From the NCBI GenBank assembly GCA_018656005.1, contig JABHZW010000054.1, forward strand, positions 1 to 55,551: 55,551 bases of DNA, in the 5' to 3' direction. Position numbers and translations under genes: made by a program. Under the pieces are notes generated by a model, which saw nothing but the letters and a program-made list of their open reading frames with translations, had not been told where the DNA came from and ran no database searches. Below are positions 1 to 6,982 of this stretch, piece after piece (positions within the stretch are counted from its first letter, which is position 1; each line of letters begins with the position of its first letter). This DNA comes from Candidatus Pseudelusimicrobium marinum (GTDB taxonomy: Bacteria > Elusimicrobiota > Elusimicrobia > Elusimicrobiales > Elusimicrobiaceae).

Positions 1-199
1 CAAACCACAGTTTTACTTTAGAACAACCGATGTAACAGGCGAACTAAAGTTTAAAGGTGAAATGGTAATGCCAGGCGATAATGCAGAGATAGAAGTAGAT
101 TTATTGACACCAGTAGCATTAGAAGAAGGAGTAAGATTTGCAATCAGGGAAGGCGGAAGAACCGTCGGAGCTGGTGTTGTAACTAAAATAGTTGAGTAA
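1..199 (+). CDS. tuf: Elongation factor Tu, C-terminal end (partial)
   Basis: The window opens inside this gene; the reading frame starts at base 2 and ends with TAA at 197-199. The visible 65 residues are the last beta-barrel domain of EF-Tu: they begin [13 protein letters not shown], pass through the typical [14 protein letters not shown] stretch and end [20 protein letters not shown], the near-universal EF-Tu ending. EF-Tu delivers aminoacyl-tRNA to the ribosome. Its position upstream of rpmG, tRNA-Trp, secE and nusG is the common bacterial order. The start and the GTPase domain are outside the window. Confidence 0.97.
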   Translation, partial: KPQFYFRTTDVTGELKFKGEMVMPGDNAEIEVDLLTPVALEEGVRFAIREGGRTVGAGVVTKIVE

Positions 200-214
200 T
201 TAAAAATTATATAT

Positions 215-246
215 TTTACGGGGACACAAAAAAGTGTCCCCGTAAA
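215..246. terminator. Perfect 13-bp hairpin after tuf
   Basis: Arms 215-227 (TTTACGGGGACAC) and 234-246 are perfectly complementary around an A6 loop. It sits 15 bases after the tuf stop. The downstream side lacks a clear T-run, so intrinsic termination is uncertain. The GGGGACAC...GTGTCCCC core also looks like REP-type dispersed palindromes found in many genomes; only one copy is seen here. Confidence 0.5.
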
Positions 247-271
247 TTAACAGAAAAAAAGAATAAATTTT

Positions 272-394
272 TGCGATGATTTTCTAGGAAATTTTTTCTT
301 TCTTTGCGACGAATAGTACAAAGGTACTGACCGCAGCGAAGCGAGGACCGGTACTAGAGGAGCAAAAAAGGGAAAATTTACAGAAAAGAGGAAG
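272..394. repeat. Long imperfect hairpin element, copy 1 (before rpmG)
   Basis: Left arm about 272-305 and right arm about 361-394 can pair over roughly 30 positions with bulges, ending in GC/GC at the junction with the core. The core 305-363 contains GCGACGAATAGTAC, GCAGCGAAGCGAGGA and TACTAGAGGAGC, matching the cores at 781-832 and 18503-18556. The right arm carries the ribosome-binding sequence of rpmG (AGAGGAAG), so folding could affect its translation. See the finding on covarying arms. Confidence 0.7.
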
Positions 395-398
395 TAAA

Positions 399-593
399 AT
401 GGCAAGTGATAGAGTTGTAATTTCATTAAACTGTACAGTTTGTAAGAATAAAAATTATTATCAACAAAGAAGTCAGAAGAAAAAAGAGTTCAAAGTTGAA
501 GTAAAAAAGTTTTGTAAAAAATGTGGAAAAAGTGTTTTGCATAAAGAAGGCAAACTTGCAAAAAACACTAACATAGTAAAAAAAGGCAGATAG
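399..593 (+). CDS. rpmG: 50S ribosomal protein L33
   Basis: Small basic protein of 64 residues, slightly longer than the usual 49-55 because of a lysine-rich C-terminal tail. The start MASDRVVISLNCTVCKNKNYY is typical of L33. It keeps two CxxC pairs (CTVC and CKKC), so it is the zinc-binding form. L33 sits near the E site of the large subunit. Preceded by AGAGGAAG at good spacing and located between tuf and secE, as in many bacteria. The TAG stop is the left base of a GGCGAG hairpin stem. Confidence 0.95.
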   Translation: MASDRVVISLNCTVCKNKNYYQQRSQKKKEFKVEVKKFCKKCGKSVLHKEGKLAKNTNIVKKGR

Positions 594-616
594 GCGAGAA
601 CCTCGCCTCGTGTTTT
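593..616 (+). terminator. Hairpin overlapping the rpmG stop codon
   Basis: GGCGAG (593-598), loop AAC, CTCGCC (602-607), followed by TCGTGTTTTTCG. The G of the TAG stop is the first paired base. The same TAGGCGAGA string follows rplK and nusG. Weak T-run, so it may be a 3'-end stabiliser or partial terminator. Confidence 0.55.
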
Positions 617-739
617 TCGCTTCGCGTTGTTCGTTGTTTCTTTTCCGTTGGAAAAGATAATTTTTAAGAAAATATTTTGACAAATAGGTTTACGAGTATT
701 TTTTTGCTGACCGAGGATTGAAGGAGCGGTAACAAAAAA

Positions 740-866
740 TTTACGATTATTTTAAGATGATTTTTTGTTTTCTCTGCGACGACTAGTAGGTCGGTAGAGC
801 GAGCGAATGCGAGCACCCCTACTCGAGGAGCAGAAAAACAAAAAAGCACTTAAAAGAAGAAGTAAA
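740..866. repeat. Long imperfect hairpin element, copy 2 (before tRNA-Trp)
   Basis: Left arm about 740-777 and right arm about 830-866 pair over some 35 positions, including TTTTAAG with CTTAAAAG and TTTTTTGTTTT with AAAACAAAAAA. The core, GCGACGACTAGTAGGTCGG through CCCTACTCGAGGAGC, is nearly identical to the core of copy 3 at 18503. The element ends directly at the first base of tRNA-Trp. From 616 to 739 I see only AT-rich sequence without a gene. Confidence 0.75.
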
Positions 867-867
867 G

Positions 868-939
868 GGGAGTGTCGGTTAACTGGTAAACCACTGGTCT
901 CCAAAACCAGGACTATAGGTTCGAGTCCTATCACTCCCG
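868..939 (+). tRNA. trnW: tRNA-Trp (anticodon CCA)
   Basis: The acceptor stem GGGAGTG pairs with CACTCCC, with G as discriminator. D arm GGTT/AACC, anticodon stem CTGGT/ACCAG with loop CTCCAAA, anticodon CCA, and T arm with GGTTCGAGTCC. The 3' CCA is not encoded. tRNA-Trp just before secE-nusG is a common arrangement. A T6 run follows at 941-947. Confidence 0.96.
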
Positions 940-942
940 CTT

Positions 943-1071
943 TTTTACTGCGGTCTTTGGAAAATTTCTTTGTCTCTTTTTGCTCAAGTACTTGAAGTGC
1001 TTCGCACTTCGTTTCACTCGTACTCTTCGCAAAAAGTCGACTTCGAAATTTCCACAAAGCCCTTGTAAAAC
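943..1071. repeat. Long imperfect hairpin element, copy 4 (after tRNA-Trp)
   Basis: Left arm about 943-978 (CTTTGGAAAATTTCTTTG, then CTTTTTGC) pairs with right arm 1029-1071 (GCAAAAAG, then CGAAATTTCCACAAAG). The core has an inner hairpin GAAGTGC TTC GCACTTC and AGTAC/GTACT near its ends. The core sequence differs from copies 1-3, but the size and arm architecture are the same. Confidence 0.55.
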
Positions 1072-1111
1072 ATAGGGTAAGTGAAAAAAAAGATTTTGAA
1101 ATTTAACATAC

Positions 1112-1153
1112 GGTGGCAATAAATTAAAAAGAACTCAAGTAGTATGTAGCCAC
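1112..1153 (+). promoter_or_regulatory. GGTGGC...GTAGCCAC leader motif before secE
   Basis: GGTGGCAATAAA at 1112 and ATGTAGCCACAAAAAC ending near 1159 bracket an AT-rich loop; GTGGC can pair with GCCAC. Nearly the same arrangement occurs before rplA at 2693-2734. Probably a conserved 5' leader structure; its function is unknown. Confidence 0.45.
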
Positions 1154-1179
1154 AAAAACAAAAGAAAAAAGGAATAAAA

Positions 1180-1374
1180 ATGAATGTAATATCAAAAAGC
1201 ACAAGATTTGTAAAAGAAGCATATGCAGAACTTGGTAAAGTAAAGTGGTTTTCTAAACAAGAAGTAATTCAAAGCACAATACTTGTAACTGTAGTTGTGG
1301 TACTTGTTGCTATATATGTGGGTTTGATAGATTTAATATTGTCTAAATTCATTAGCATGATATTAGGAGGATAA
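1180..1374 (+). CDS. secE: Protein translocase subunit SecE
   Basis: 64 residues, the short single-membrane-span form of SecE. Cytoplasmic amphipathic N-terminal part (STRFVKEAYAELGKVKWFSKQEV) with the family signature around VKWFSKQEV, then one hydrophobic span (residues about 32-58). SecE clamps the SecYEG export channel. It precedes nusG by eight bases, the usual neighbour, and is preceded by AAAAAAGGAATAAAA. No sign of damage. Confidence 0.94.
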   Translation: MNVISKSTRFVKEAYAELGKVKWFSKQEVIQSTILVTVVVVLVAIYVGLIDLILSKFISMILGG

Positions 1375-1382
1375 ATTAGAAA

Positions 1383-1973
1383 ATGTCAGAACAGGAAAAT
1401 CAAGAAAATAAAAACATTGATATTGATAAAAAACAGTCCGAAGAAAAGGGCTGGTATGTAGTTCATACCCAAACAGGGCATGAAGATAAAATAAGAGATA
1501 CAATATCCTCTCAAGCACCAGTGCACGGCGTAGAAGATAAAATTTTTAAAATTTTAGTACCAACAGAAGAAGTTGTAGAAGTAAAACAAAACAAAAAGAA
1601 TTTAAGAACAAGAAAATTCTTTCCGGGTTATTTGTTGATTCAAATGAACCTAACTAACGAAACATATTGGTTTATTAAAAATATAAATGGTGTAGCAGGT
1701 TTCTTGGGAGATCCTAATCCAACAAGTTTAGATCCTTCAGAAATTGAAGGCATTGTAGAACTAACAGAAAGCTCTAAAACAGGTAAACCAAAACATGCCG
1801 TTCAGTTTGAGAAAGGCGAAAATGTAAGAATTATAGAAGGACCATTCAAACACTTTGTAGGTGTTATAGAAGAAGTTAACGAGGAAAAAACCAAATTAAC
1901 TGTAAAGGTTACTGTTTTTGACAGGGAAACACCTGTTGATGTAGATTTCTTACAAGTAGAAAAAATAAATTAG
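1383..1973 (+). CDS. nusG: Transcription termination/antitermination factor NusG
   Basis: 196 residues. After a charged 22-residue extension, the NGN domain starts GWYVVHTQTGHEDKIRDTI and continues through RKFFPGYLLIQMNLTNETYWFIKNINGVAGFLG. The C-terminal KOW domain starts about residue 138 (FEKGENVRIIEGPFKHFVGVIEEV). NusG binds RNA polymerase and couples it to Rho or the ribosome. Directly follows secE, probably co-transcribed. The stop is TAG inside a TAGGCGAGA hairpin start. Confidence 0.96.
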   Translation: MSEQENQENKNIDIDKKQSEEKGWYVVHTQTGHEDKIRDTISSQAPVHGVEDKIFKILVPTEEVVEVKQNKKNLRTRKFFPGYLLIQMNLTNETYWFIKNINGVAGFLGDPNPTSLDPSEIEGIVELTESSKTGKPKHAVQFEKGENVRIIEGPFKHFVGVIEEVNEEKTKLTVKVTVFDRETPVDVDFLQVEKIN

Positions 1974-2015
1974 GCGAGAGGCTCGGTGGAAAGTCCACCC
2001 CTGCCCCCCTTTTTT
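1974..2015 (+). terminator. Terminator after nusG
   Basis: CGAG/CTCG mini-hairpin, then GGTGGA AAG TCCACC (1985-1999), then CCTGCCCCCC and a T6 run at 2010-2015. The string CCCCCTTTTTTGCC and the following GGCT.A.GT.GTAAA.ATTGG are shared with the rplK-rplA spacer at 2628-2670. Confidence 0.65.
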
Positions 2016-2181
2016 GCCTGCCACTAGGCTAGTAAATATTGGGAAAAATTTTTTTATAAAAAGCTATAACAAAACTAGTGTAATATAGAAAGTTTAAAAA
2101 AAAAGAAGTGCCCTTGGCACATTAAGGGAGAATTTTTGGTATACAGAAATTCGTTTGTACCTTAAAGGAGTAAAAAAGAAA

Positions 2182-2616
2182 ATGGCAAAAGAAAAAAAGA
2201 TAAAAGGATACATTAAACTGCAAATACCAGCAGGTAGTGCAAATCCAGCACCACCAGTTGGTCCAGCACTTGGACAACAAGGTGTCAACATTATGGATTT
2301 TTGTAAACAGTTTAATGCAAAAACTTCCAAATTGGAAAAAGGGATAAAAATCCCAGTTATAATAACTGTTTATGTAGACAGAAGCTTTACCTTTATAACA
2401 AAGCAACCGCCAATGGCTGTTTTGATACTAAAAAAAGCAGGTATTAAAAAAGGTTCAGGCGAACCGCATAAAGAAAAAGTAGGCAAATTAACACAAGCTC
2501 AGTGTGAAGAAATCGCTAAAGAAAAAATGGACGATCTAAATACTAAAGATGTTAAACAAGCAGCCGAAATGGTAAAAGGCACCGCACGAAGTATGGGTGT
2601 TGAAATTATAGGCTAG
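2182..2616 (+). CDS. rplK: 50S ribosomal protein L11
   Basis: 144 residues from the chosen ATG at 2182. The frame is open from an ATG at 2155, but the sequence [31 protein letters not shown] begins at 2182 and AAAGGAG lies 13 bases before it, so the later start is right. The [22 protein letters not shown] motif is diagnostic. L11 with 23S rRNA forms the GTPase-associated centre. Pairs with rplA as usual, but a terminator-like hairpin lies between them. rplJ and rplL are not adjacent in this window. Confidence 0.96.
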   Translation: MAKEKKIKGYIKLQIPAGSANPAPPVGPALGQQGVNIMDFCKQFNAKTSKLEKGIKIPVIITVYVDRSFTFITKQPPMAVLILKKAGIKKGSGEPHKEKVGKLTQAQCEEIAKEKMDDLNTKDVKQAAEMVKGTARSMGVEIIG

Positions 2617-2639
2617 GCGAGAAGCTCGCCCCCTTTTTT
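2616..2639 (+). terminator. Terminator overlapping the rplK stop
   Basis: GGCGAG (2616-2621), loop AAG, CTCGCC (2625-2630), CCC and T6 (2634-2639). The stop codon TAG at 2614-2616 contributes the first stem base. Looks like a genuine intrinsic terminator or attenuator between rplK and rplA. Confidence 0.75.
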
Positions 2640-2692
2640 GCCTTCGGCTAAAGTTGGTAAAAATTGGAAAAATAAAATTTAAACATGGTTAA

Positions 2693-2734
2693 GGTGGCAA
2701 TAAAACACTAACAAAACTCTTGTTATGTAGCCAC
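2693..2734 (+). promoter_or_regulatory. GGTGGC...GTAGCCAC leader motif before rplA
   Basis: GGTGGCAATAAAACAC...TTATGTAGCCACGAAAAC, second copy of the motif seen before secE (1112-1153). The two copies share both ends and part of the interior (ACTC.TG..ATGTAGCCAC). It lies 22 bases before the rplA start and could be a leader structure acting on rplA translation. Confidence 0.45.
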
Positions 2735-2755
2735 GAAAACTAAGGAAAAAAGAAA

Positions 2756-3445
2756 ATGGGAAAAAGAATTAACGAAGCAAATAAAACTGTAGATAAAGAT
2801 AAACTTTATAAATTATCTGAAGCAGTAGATATAATCAAAAACAATGCTAAAGCAAAATTCGACGAAACAGTTGAATTACATATCAAACTTGGTATAGATA
2901 CAAAAAAAGCAGATCAACAAGTAAGAGCAACAATGTCATTACCACACGGTACAGGTAAAACTAAAAAAGTTGCTGTTGTAGCAAAAGGCGAAAAAGTTGC
3001 AGAAGCTAAAGAAGCCGGTGCAGATATTGTCGGACTTGACGATATTATAGAAGAAATAAAAGCTGGTAAAATAAACTTTGATGTTTTAGTAGCAACACCA
3101 GATACTATGAAAGACTTAGCAGCTTGTGCTAAATTTTTGGGTCCACGAGGTTTAATGCCTAACCCAAAAAGCGGAACTGTAACATTTGAACTTAAAAATA
3201 TTGTTAAAGCTTTAAAAGCTGGTAGAATAGAATTTAAGGCAGATGATTATGGTATCATACATTCTATCTGTGGTAAAGCAAGTTTCGATAAAGCTAAATT
3301 AGAAGAAAATATCTCAGCTTTAATAGACGCTATTATGAAAGCTAAACCGTCTGCATGTAAAGGTACTTATGTAAAAAGCATTTCATTAAGTTCCACAATG
3401 GGACCAGGTGTTTATTTAGATATAAATCAAAAGTTTAGCAACTAA
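2756..3445 (+). CDS. rplA: 50S ribosomal protein L1
   Basis: 229 residues, normal L1 length (about 230). Recognisable by VELHIKLGIDTKKADQQVR near residue 40, the ATPDTMKDLA and LGPRGLMPNPKSGTV signature (about residues 115-145) and the C-terminal KGTYVKSISLSSTMGPGV. L1 builds the L1 stalk and in many bacteria represses its own operon by binding leader mRNA. Here a structured leader precedes it. Followed by a strong terminator, so the ribosomal unit stops before hppA. Confidence 0.97.
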   Translation: MGKRINEANKTVDKDKLYKLSEAVDIIKNNAKAKFDETVELHIKLGIDTKKADQQVRATMSLPHGTGKTKKVAVVAKGEKVAEAKEAGADIVGLDDIIEEIKAGKINFDVLVATPDTMKDLAACAKFLGPRGLMPNPKSGTVTFELKNIVKALKAGRIEFKADDYGIIHSICGKASFDKAKLEENISALIDAIMKAKPSACKGTYVKSISLSSTMGPGVYLDINQKFSN

Positions 3446-3463
3446 TTAGCTCTTAACTAATTT

Positions 3464-3499
3464 AAAATCCCTGCTAGAATACTAGCAGGGATTTTTTAT
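3464..3499 (+). terminator. Strong intrinsic terminator after rplA
   Basis: Perfect 14-bp stem AAAATCCCTGCTAG (3464-3477), loop AATA, CTAGCAGGGATTTT (3482-3495) with a trailing T-rich tract. Confidence 0.92.
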
Positions 3500-3554
3500 T
3501 ATATGTTAAAATATCTGTAAGTTATTTAATAATATTCAAATAGGAGAATCAAAA

Positions 3555-5624
3555 ATGGAAAACATTATTTTTTACCCACTCGCAGCAGCGCTACTTGCTT
3601 TGCTGTTTGCTTTCTTTAAAACCAAATGGGTTTTGAAACAATCTGAAGGTACAGACAAAATGAAAGAAATTAGTGAAGCAGTTCGCCAAGGTGCAAACGC
3701 TTTTCTAAAAAGAGAATACAGCATCATAGCTATTGTTTTAGTTATAGTTGCTTTATGTTTAGGAATTTTTAATGTCGGTGTTATCAAACTTGTTGCAGTA
3801 TCCTTTATCGTCGGTTCTACATGTTCAGGACTTGCAGGATATATCGGTATGAAAGTTGCAACAAATTCTAATGCTCGCACAACCGCTGCTGCACAAAAGG
3901 GTTTGAACCCTGCTTTAAAAGTAGCATTTTCTGGCGGTAGTGTTATGGGTATGTGTGTTGTAGGGCTTTCTTTATTTGGTCTTGCAGGACTATTCTTTAT
4001 ATACACAAAAATGTTCGGCACAACTCATTGTAGTTTAAACGAAACTGTACTTCCTATACTAGCTGGCTTTTCTTTAGGTGCAAGCACCATAGCTTTATTT
4101 GCTCGTGTTGGTGGTGGGATTTATACCAAAGCTGCTGATGTCGGTGCAGATTTGGTGGGTAAAGTAGAAGCAGGTATACCAGAAGATGATCCAAGAAACC
4201 CAGCTAGTATTGCAGATAATGTTGGCGACAATGTCGGCGATGTGGCAGGTATGGGTGCTGACTTGTTTGAAAGTTATTCAGGTGCAATTTTAAGTAGTAT
4301 AGTGCTTGGTGCTGTGGCAATATCTAGCAACTGTTTAGCATTAAGCGTACTTCCGCTTGTGCTTGCAGGTGTTGGGATAATAGCATCTATAATAGCTACA
4401 TTTTTTGTTAGAACTAAAGACGGAGGCGACCCGCAAATAGCATTAGATATGGGTATGGTAATAGCAGGTATATTATTTATTATTTGTGCATATCCAATAA
4501 TAAAATATGTAGCACCAGCTACATTTAGTTTAAGCGGACAAACTTACGGCAGTACAGGAATATTTTGGGCTGTTTTGGTTGGGCTTGTATCTGGTACATT
4601 AATTGGTTTTATAACAAACTATTATACAGCAGAAGGTAAAAAACAAACTATCCGAATAGCAAAATCTGCACAAAGCGGACCTGCAACAGCAATTATCGAA
4701 GGACTCGGCACTGGTATGTTATCAGTAGCATTGCCTGCCTTGATTTTAGGTATTGCTATAATTTTAGCTTTCAAATATTGCGGACTTTACGGTATCGCAA
4801 TCGCTGGTTTGGGAATGTTATCTACAACAGGTATTCAACTTGCTGTTGATGCTTACGGACCAGTAGCAGACAATGCCGGTGGTATCGCACAAATGGCAGG
4901 ATTAGAAGAAGGTGTAAGAGCAAGAACCGATAAGCTTGATGCCGTTGGTAATACAACCGCAGCAATTGGTAAAGGTTTTGCAATTGGTAGTGCTGCATTA
5001 ACAGCACTTGCATTATTCGAAGCATATAAAAGTGCAATGGGAATAACCGGTGTGGATATTTCAGACCCTTATTTAATAAGCGGACTTATGATAGGTGCAA
5101 TGATGCCGTTCTTATTCTCATCTTTAGCAATGCGAGCAGTTGGTGAAGCTGCTTATGATATGGTGGTAGAAGTAAGACGACAGTTTAAAACCATACCAGG
5201 TATTATGGAAGGCACAGGCAAACCAGATTATAAAAGATGTGTAGATATTTCTACAGCATCTGCACTTAAAAAAATGATTATGCCAGCATCGCTTGGTGTT
5301 GTAACACCAATTTTAGTTGGAGTATTGTTTGGAAAAGAAATGTTGTGTGGTGTTTTAATAGGCACAACAATTTCTGGTGTGATGCTTGCACTATTTATGG
5401 CAAATGCAGGTGGCGCATGGGACAATGCTAAAAAATATATTGAAACTGGCAAAATGGGTGGTAAAGGTTCGGAAGCACATAAAGCAGCCATTATCGGCGA
5501 TACTGTGGGCGATCCGTTTAAAGATACCGCAGGACCATCGCTAAATGTTTTGATGAAACTTATGGCGACTGTCGCATTAACAATGGCACCGATATTAAAA
5601 CTTATCGAACCATTATTTAAGTAA
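3555..5624 (+). CDS. hppA: Membrane-bound pyrophosphatase, K+-dependent type
   Basis: 689 residues with about 16 membrane spans. Ion-pumping pyrophosphatase: couples hydrolysis of diphosphate to H+ or Na+ export across the cytoplasmic membrane. The substrate loop is intact: [44 protein letters not shown] and a C-terminal [17 protein letters not shown]. The [18 protein letters not shown] stretch has Ala after GNTT, where K+-independent enzymes have Lys, so this is the K+-dependent class (established rule). Whether it pumps Na+ or H+ cannot be read off safely. Flanked by terminators on both sides, so a single-gene unit. Energy from biosynthetic PPi suits a fermenter. Confidence 0.96.
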   Translation: MENIIFYPLAAALLALLFAFFKTKWVLKQSEGTDKMKEISEAVRQGANAFLKREYSIIAIVLVIVALCLGIFNVGVIKLVAVSFIVGSTCSGLAGYIGMKVATNSNARTTAAAQKGLNPALKVAFSGGSVMGMCVVGLSLFGLAGLFFIYTKMFGTTHCSLNETVLPILAGFSLGASTIALFARVGGGIYTKAADVGADLVGKVEAGIPEDDPRNPASIADNVGDNVGDVAGMGADLFESYSGAILSSIVLGAVAISSNCLALSVLPLVLAGVGIIASIIATFFVRTKDGGDPQIALDMGMVIAGILFIICAYPIIKYVAPATFSLSGQTYGSTGIFWAVLVGLVSGTLIGFITNYYTAEGKKQTIRIAKSAQSGPATAIIEGLGTGMLSVALPALILGIAIILAFKYCGLYGIAIAGLGMLSTTGIQLAVDAYGPVADNAGGIAQMAGLEEGVRARTDKLDAVGNTTAAIGKGFAIGSAALTALALFEAYKSAMGITGVDISDPYLISGLMIGAMMPFLFSSLAMRAVGEAAYDMVVEVRRQFKTIPGIMEGTGKPDYKRCVDISTASALKKMIMPASLGVVTPILVGVLFGKEMLCGVLIGTTISGVMLALFMANAGGAWDNAKKYIETGKMGGKGSEAHKAAIIGDTVGDPFKDTAGPSLNVLMKLMATVALTMAPILKLIEPLFK

Positions 5625-5643
5625 AACTTTTACTTATAAATTT

Positions 5644-5675
5644 AAAGCGGGCGACCAAAAGTCGCCCGCTTTTTT
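5644..5675 (+). terminator. Strong intrinsic terminator after hppA
   Basis: AAAGCGGGCGAC (5644-5655), loop CAAAA, GTCGCCCGCTTT (5661-5672), then more T. Confidence 0.93.
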
Positions 5676-5720
5676 AGTACAAAAATTTTTCTTTGGTTAA
5701 TTTTGAGATGAGAATGCGAA

Positions 5721-5765
5721 AAAGCCACCCGTATAATACACTTTATAGTATTTGAGGGTGGCTTT
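5721..5765 (-). terminator. Terminator of the minus-strand operon ending at 5798
   Basis: AAAGCCACCC (5721-5730) and GGGTGGCTTT (5756-5765) form a stem whose loop contains a second AT pairing (GTATAATAC..TATAGTATT). Read on the minus strand it ends in T5. It closes the eight-gene run from 14466 down. Confidence 0.8.
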
Positions 5766-5797
5766 GACAAAATTATCGCTCAAAAGTAGCCAAAGGT

Positions 5798-6967
5798 TTA
5801 TTGTGAAATTGGCAAAGTGGATACAAATGAAAATTCTTCCAATAAAGAACTATCTTCTTCATTATTATAAAGCGGTCTTATCTTTTTATAAACCTTTTCA
5901 AACGCTTTTGCTACTTTTGGATCAAAATCTTTTCCAGACTTTTCCTGTATAAATTTAAAAGCATCTTCTGGTGCCCATGCTGGCTTATAATGTCGTTTCA
6001 TACACAAAGCATCAAACACATCTGCCACAGATACTATCTTTGCTTCTACAGGTATTTTGTCGCCCTTTAAACCAAACGGATATCCACTGCCATCAAACTT
6101 TTCATGATGATATAAACATATTTTTTGAGCAGTCCTTAAAAACCTAGAATGTGCGCCATCTAATATTTTATTTCCGTATTTGGTATGTTCTTTCATTATT
6201 TCAAATTCGTCATTAGTTAGACGGCCTGGTTTTAATAAAATTTTGTCCGGTATTGCTACTTTACCAATATCGTGAAGTGGACTTGCATGTTTTATATCCT
6301 CTGCCCTAGACTTGCTTAGCTTTAATTCCTTAGCAAGTAGAAAAGAAATTATACTTATATGTTTTAAGTGAACAGGAGTATCCTCTTGATCTCTAAATTC
6401 GGCTGTTACAGCTAAACGATAAATTGTTTCTAACTGGGAAAGCCGTAAATTCTCATATAATTTGGATATTTGTATGTAGTTTGAAGCCATCGTACCAAGA
6501 AGTTGTAAAATGCCTTCGTCGTCTTTATCAAAATCGTTTCCATCAACTTTGTTAGATACATGAAACACTCCAAGCACATTGCCCTTTTCATTTGTTATTG
6601 GTACTAAAAGTAAATTTTTTGTTTTATATTCTGTGACCAAATCTATATTCATTGTTAAAGACAAATCATATTTTTTGGCAGATATATTTATTGTTTTTCT
6701 TTCTTTAACAGCATCTGAAATTATATGTTTTGCTTTTAATGGTATTTTTATTTCGCTATGTTCCAAACCTTTACCTTTACTTATGGTAGACCATAGATGA
6801 TGTTTCTTTTTATCTAGCAAATAAATAATACATCTATCGCAATTTAGCATTGCGGTAATTTTATGTGCAATTTTATCTAACAAAGCCTCTAGACGAACTT
6901 CTGTGGATATTTCGTTTCCAAAGTTTATTAGTAATTTTAGTTTTTCTTCTGCTGTTAATGGAGTCAT
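5798..6967 (-). CDS. GAF-domain HD-GYP phosphodiesterase-like protein
   Basis: 389 residues, no membrane span. N-terminal GAF domain (about 25-165), a small-molecule sensing fold. C-terminal HD-GYP domain (about 185-365) with the metal and signature motifs present: LHDIGKVAIPDKIL, EHTKYG, HHEKFDGSGYP and ADVFDAL. HD-GYP domains commonly hydrolyse cyclic di-GMP; the key residues look complete. Last gene of the run, 15 bases after the FAD oxidase gene. No DNA-binding domain is present, so it is a signalling enzyme rather than a transcription factor. The sensed ligand is unknown. Confidence 0.9.
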   Translation of the reverse strand: MTPLTAEEKLKLLINFGNEISTEVRLEALLDKIAHKITAMLNCDRCIIYLLDKKKHHLWSTISKGKGLEHSEIKIPLKAKHIISDAVKERKTINISAKKYDLSLTMNIDLVTEYKTKNLLLVPITNEKGNVLGVFHVSNKVDGNDFDKDDEGILQLLGTMASNYIQISKLYENLRLSQLETIYRLAVTAEFRDQEDTPVHLKHISIISFLLAKELKLSKSRAEDIKHASPLHDIGKVAIPDKILLKPGRLTNDEFEIMKEHTKYGNKILDGAHSRFLRTAQKICLYHHEKFDGSGYPFGLKGDKIPVEAKIVSVADVFDALCMKRHYKPAWAPEDAFKFIQEKSGKDFDPKVAKAFEKVYKKIRPLYNNEEDSSLLEEFSFVSTLPISQ

Positions 6968-6982
6968 ATTGTTAAATAGATT

